Part shown: piece after piece, positions 62,943 to 64,000 of the stretch
How the letters are laid out: every line of letters starts with the position of its first letter
Position numbering within the stretch: the first letter of the stretch is position 1
Assembly: GCA_003963305.1 (NCBI GenBank)
Contig: RXJR01000001.1
Coordinates: 496,001 to 560,000, forward strand
Length of the DNA: 64,000 nt
Direction of reading: 5' to 3'
Origin: Candidatus Melainabacteria bacterium
Lineage (GTDB): Bacteria > Cyanobacteriota > Vampirovibrionia > Obscuribacterales > Obscuribacteraceae
Notes under the pieces: generated by a model
Databases searched by the model: none
The model's input: only the letters and a program-made list of their open reading frames with translations
What the model was told of the DNA's origin: nothing
Program-made: the position numbers and the translations under genes

Positions 62943-63348
62943 TCAGTTTAAAAATTCTGTCTGTATAAGTCGCAGGAGCATCAGACTTGAAAGGTTTGTA
63001 GGCTCCAGCCGTTGGGATACAGACATTGCATGGTGACGCACCGAGATTTATTTTTTGGCATTTGAGGAATCACCATCCTTAATCAAACTCAGTGTCGTCA
63101 GAAATTTGGCCTGTGCAAGTTGAAAGAGCAGTTTCTGAGCCGCTACACTCAGATATAGCGTGGTGGAGGAGTATCGCCCCCGACGTCGGTTATGAACCGA
63201 ATTCGCTTTTACACGAATCATGAATGTAAGCTCTTGCCGTTAGAGCACAGGCTAACAAAAATTATATACAAATCGTCGCGCGTTGTCATCAGCAAACCGA
63301 TCAATTTAATATTCGTGCACTACCATTGGTGGCACACTCAAACACTGC
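62943..63348. other. Intergenic region upstream of TROVE-like gene
   Basis: 406 bases without a supported gene. Near the TROVE gene is the folded element 62958-63025. Another small stem-loop, TCGGTT/AACCGA with loop ATG, lies at 63186-63200. No clear minus-strand promoter was found; a -35-like TTGATT occurs near 63078 on that strand. Confidence 0.4.
62958..63025 (-). ncRNA. Candidate structured RNA (Y RNA-like or leader element) upstream of TROVE gene
   Basis: A 68-base nested fold. The closing helix TGTCTGTAT/ATACAGACA has nine exact pairs. Inside is GGAGC/GCTCC (five pairs), and inside that CAGAC/GTTTG (five pairs with one wobble) capped by a seven-base loop. On the minus strand the closing helix is followed by AATTTTT, which could act as a terminator. 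The element lies 16-83 bases upstream of the TROVE start. In bacteria with Rsr proteins, Y RNAs are commonly encoded next to rsr. Strand and function are inferred; a 5'-leader riboswitch is an alternative. Confidence 0.45.
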
Positions 63349-64000
63349 TTATTTTGTGTTTGCTTTCCACTCATTCGTAAAGGATACAACGGCATCAAGA
63401 AGCGCCTTCAATTTTTTTGCACGCTGCATCACATCAGACGCGGTATCCATATCGTGATTCTGAATTGATTTAACACCAATGTTCGTAAGCAATTCCAGCT
63501 GTTGATCGACAGCAGATGCAAACTGATTACAGTCATTCAAAACCAGCACCAGATTCTGCTGCAAGAGCTCTTGAACCTTCCCGCTTGCCTGATTCGAATT
63601 TTGTGGTTGAGATGGTTGAGCAGCGGGCGCACCAACTGGACCTATCTGGGGAACAGGATATCCTCCCTGACGCCCGGCAGCCTGCTGGTTAGCAAAATAC
63701 TGCTGTGGACCAGTTTGACTTTGCATTTCTTGCGACTGTCGAAATGGGGGAGAGCCGAACGGTTGCCCCGGCGAAGCGGGTTGTTGCGGATAACCAGGCA
63801 TAACCGCTCCCTGTTGCGGTCCCGTTGAAGATTGCTGCTGTTGAGACTGGAAATTGGGTGGCTGCGGCTGACCGGGTGTTGGCTGGACAGGTTGAGGACG
63901 CGACGGATATTGCAGAGGCGCATTTGCCGGCGCCTGTGGCGGCAGCTGTGGATTTGGACCGGTTTGTCTTTGCATCGGAGCAGGCACCTGCTGCAACCCA
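63349..64000 (-). CDS. Proline/glutamine-rich protein, 5'-truncated by window edge
   Basis: The frame is open to the right edge, so the N-terminus is missing; a TTG at 63996 could be a start but is more likely internal. The visible part is ~150 residues rich in Pro, Gln and Ser (for example QPVQPTPGQPQPPNFQSQQ), predicted to be disordered, and then a helical ~85-residue C-terminal domain (VQELLQQNLVLVLNDCNQFA, LELLTNIGVKSIQ, MQRAKKLKALLDAVVSF). The Pro-rich style matches the first gene of the window. Function unknown. Confidence 0.75.
   Translation of the reverse strand, partial: GLQQVPAPMQRQTGPNPQLPPQAPANAPLQYPSRPQPVQPTPGQPQPPNFQSQQQQSSTGPQQGAVMPGYPQQPASPGQPFGSPPFRQSQEMQSQTGPQQYFANQQAAGRQGGYPVPQIGPVGAPAAQPSQPQNSNQASGKVQELLQQNLVLVLNDCNQFASAVDQQLELLTNIGVKSIQNHDMDTASDVMQRAKKLKALLDAVVSFTNEWKANTK

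Overview
The window looks like a chromosomal segment from a non-photosynthetic relative of the Cyanobacteria (Melainabacteria/Vampirovibrionia, perhaps Obscuribacterales). This placement is an inference. It rests on a RecG with a cyanobacterial-style N-terminal extension, a MGDG-synthase-type glycosyltransferase, an RpoD-like sigma factor and a Crp/Fnr regulator of cyanobacterial flavour, and many long exported TPR, proline-rich or repeat proteins. I saw no photosynthesis gene, IS element, phage gene or CRISPR array. Genes are dense, use ATG/GTG/TTG starts, and sit in short operons on both strands.

Layout. 0-11.5 kb: envelope and lipid genes (UppS, YqeG-type HAD phosphatase, exported TPR protein, alpha/beta hydrolase with a MGDG-synthase-like enzyme, exported lipase-like protein), then an archaeal-type aspartyl-tRNA synthetase behind a leader-peptide attenuator, an exported tyrosine phosphatase and a small thioredoxin-like protein. 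11.7-17.1 kb: a surface O-acylation/glycosylation operon (MBOAT, SGNH-like, GT39-like). 17.3-22.5 kb: rhodanese, two tiny convergent genes, dienoyl-CoA-reductase-like SDR, a CGNR-like zinc-finger protein and a MATE exporter divided by an 18-bp palindrome. 22.4-28.9 kb: AddA/AddB-type helicase-nuclease. 29-35 kb: sigma factor, tRNA-Arg(CCG), Crp/Fnr regulator, recA, lnt, SRPBCC protein. 35-44.3 kb: NDUFA9-like SDR, a repeat protein, HAL, a two-component pair, a TadC-like protein, a 41-residue membrane protein and a LMW tyrosine phosphatase. 44.4-50.7 kb: a tight five-gene operon with MoxR ATPase, DUF5682 and VWA proteins. 51-58.5 kb: class III aminotransferase, large TPR protein, NlpC/P60-like protein, and a protein with a 21-bp tandem repeat. 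58.6-64 kb: RecG, a Ro60/TROVE-like VWA protein preceded by a foldable RNA element, and a truncated proline/glutamine-rich protein.

The strongest new observation is the attenuator in front of the aspartyl-tRNA synthetase (about 8334-8514). A 36-codon leader ORF carries five consecutive Asn codons followed by Ser-Asp-Asp-Asn. It overlaps a protector hairpin, a 9-bp antiterminator and a 9-bp terminator with a T-tract, all mutually exclusive. The logic fits a non-discriminating AspRS that supplies Asp-tRNA(Asn) for transamidation and is induced when Asn-tRNA(Asn) runs low. Other candidates worth testing are the MoxR-DUF5682-VWA operon, the TROVE gene with its adjacent structured RNA, the palindromic operator at 20910-20927, and the ~50-residue repeat family in the 36464-38131 protein.

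All functional names come from motif recognition by eye; no database search was run.
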